Of a DNA stretch of 64,000 nucleotides, positions 63,311 to 64,000 are shown in pieces. A program made the translations under genes and the position numbers. The notes beneath the pieces are model-generated. The model did not search any database, was not told where the DNA came from, and was given only the letters and a program-made list of their open reading frames with translations. The stretch lies in contig VYZI01000003.1 in assembly GCA_013397695.1 (NCBI GenBank), forward strand, positions 2,963,696 through 3,027,695, written 5' to 3'. This DNA is from Centropus unirufus (Eukaryota > Chordata > Aves > Cuculiformes > Centropidae). Every line of letters starts with the position of its first letter. Within the stretch, counting starts at the first letter, position 1.

Positions 63311-64000
63311 GCTACATAAATAGCAAAATGCGTCAGATATTTTCTGCTCCTTGTTATTTAATGACGGCTTTTCATGTGCCACGTAGAGATGTAAAAACTT
63401 ACTTGATTCTCAGACACCACATTACTTTGTGTATTTAATTGTCTCTCTTACCTTGTGTCATGATAATTATAATAACCTCCTATTATTGATTAATGCACAT
63501 GTGTTAACCTCCTTCATCTGCTCCCCAGAGCAGGTCTTCTTGGAAGACATGCATGTATTAGCAGGCCTGCAATCTGGGCTGTAGGCATATCCCCACAGTG
63601 GGTGAAAAAAGCCTTCTTTTCCACAAAAAGAATGAAATTCTCAATGTGGAGTTCATCTGGGCTTCCACAAAAAAGTCTGCTTATAGGACTTTGTGAGCTT
63701 GCAGAAACTGTACTTCCAGCAACAGTATTTTTGGACAAAGATTTAATTTGCATGTACGCTTCCTGGGAAGGGCCCCAATTCTTCTTGGGAACTTCTGTTT
63801 GCTATTAGAGTGTAAATATTAAATACTGTCTCAAAAATAATTAAGAGCAACTGTATATTTTATGTGTAGTGCAGAGAACATGACAATAGTAATAGCAAAG
63901 GTGATGCATTTATCTAGTCCTCAAAGAGGAAAGAGGACACTGGTGAGTACTGACACACCGATTGTTACATATACAAAGAGTTATAATTACTAATTTATTT
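63311..64000. other. Flank upstream of SYBU
   Basis: AT-rich single-copy sequence after an abrupt drop in GC. It contains a run of AT-rich homeodomain-like cores (ATAATTATAATAACC near 63464-63478, TTGATTAATGCAC near 63487-63499). No exon, repeat or RNA gene is recognised. Confidence 0.5.

Noticed and set aside
62591..63319. 242-codon plus-strand frame and several 73-191 codon frames in the SYBU CpG island
   Set aside because: They are GC-driven shadows antisense to SYBU exons 1-2 and its 5'UTR. Only the minus-strand frame beginning MGPLRES aligns with a known protein, and even it includes the intron.
1..64000. tRNA, rRNA, CRISPR array, bacterial operon or phage-like system
   Set aside because: No cloverleaf boxes, regular spaced repeats or dense operon-like frames are visible; the window is a vertebrate intron-rich region.

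Overview
This is a vertebrate nuclear window and almost certainly avian. It holds two spliced genes with GT-AG (one GC-AG) introns, two CpG-island promoters, and several fragments of CR1 LINEs, the dominant bird/reptile retrotransposon. Some CR1 copies still end in the diagnostic CR1 3' tail (CCTTCCAACC..CCATTCTRTGATTCTRTG). No bacterial, plasmid or phage features are present. The species cannot be fixed from the sequence alone; chicken or another bird fits.

Left part (about 800-21,085, + strand) is EBAG9 (RCAS1). A CpG-island promoter and non-coding exon 1 (donor at 1246) are followed by a 7.2 kb 5'UTR intron and six coding exons (8422-20212). Joined in phase, these give a complete 213-residue protein, the same length as human EBAG9. 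The 3'UTR probably ends at the AATAAA at 21057-21062.

Middle (about 21,085-24,497) is the gap between two convergent genes. It contains a degenerate minus-strand CR1 (22551-23312) and a near-palindromic pair of opposed AATAAA hexamers (22047-22063).

Right part (24,498 to about 63,300, - strand) is SYBU (syntabulin). Seven coding exons join in phase to 654 codons plus stop (human about 663). They encode a Ser-rich N-terminus, a central coiled coil and a C-terminal membrane anchor. Introns of 17.6 kb and 14.3 kb take up most of the window. The promoter/first exon lies in a second CpG island (62330-63310). One intron has a GC donor, and a 180-bp first coding intron is stop-free and in frame.

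The EBAG9-SYBU tail-to-tail order matches human 8q23, from established knowledge. Both products act in the secretory/exocytic system: EBAG9 at Golgi/vesicles through the SNAP-25/Snapin machinery, and syntabulin as an adaptor linking syntaxin-1 vesicles and mitochondria to kinesin-1. I saw no undescribed defence-type or mobile system. The most interesting sequence-level items are the overlapping upstream ORFs of EBAG9, the GC-AG and stop-free introns of SYBU, the opposed polyadenylation hexamers, and several candidate non-coding regulatory stretches.
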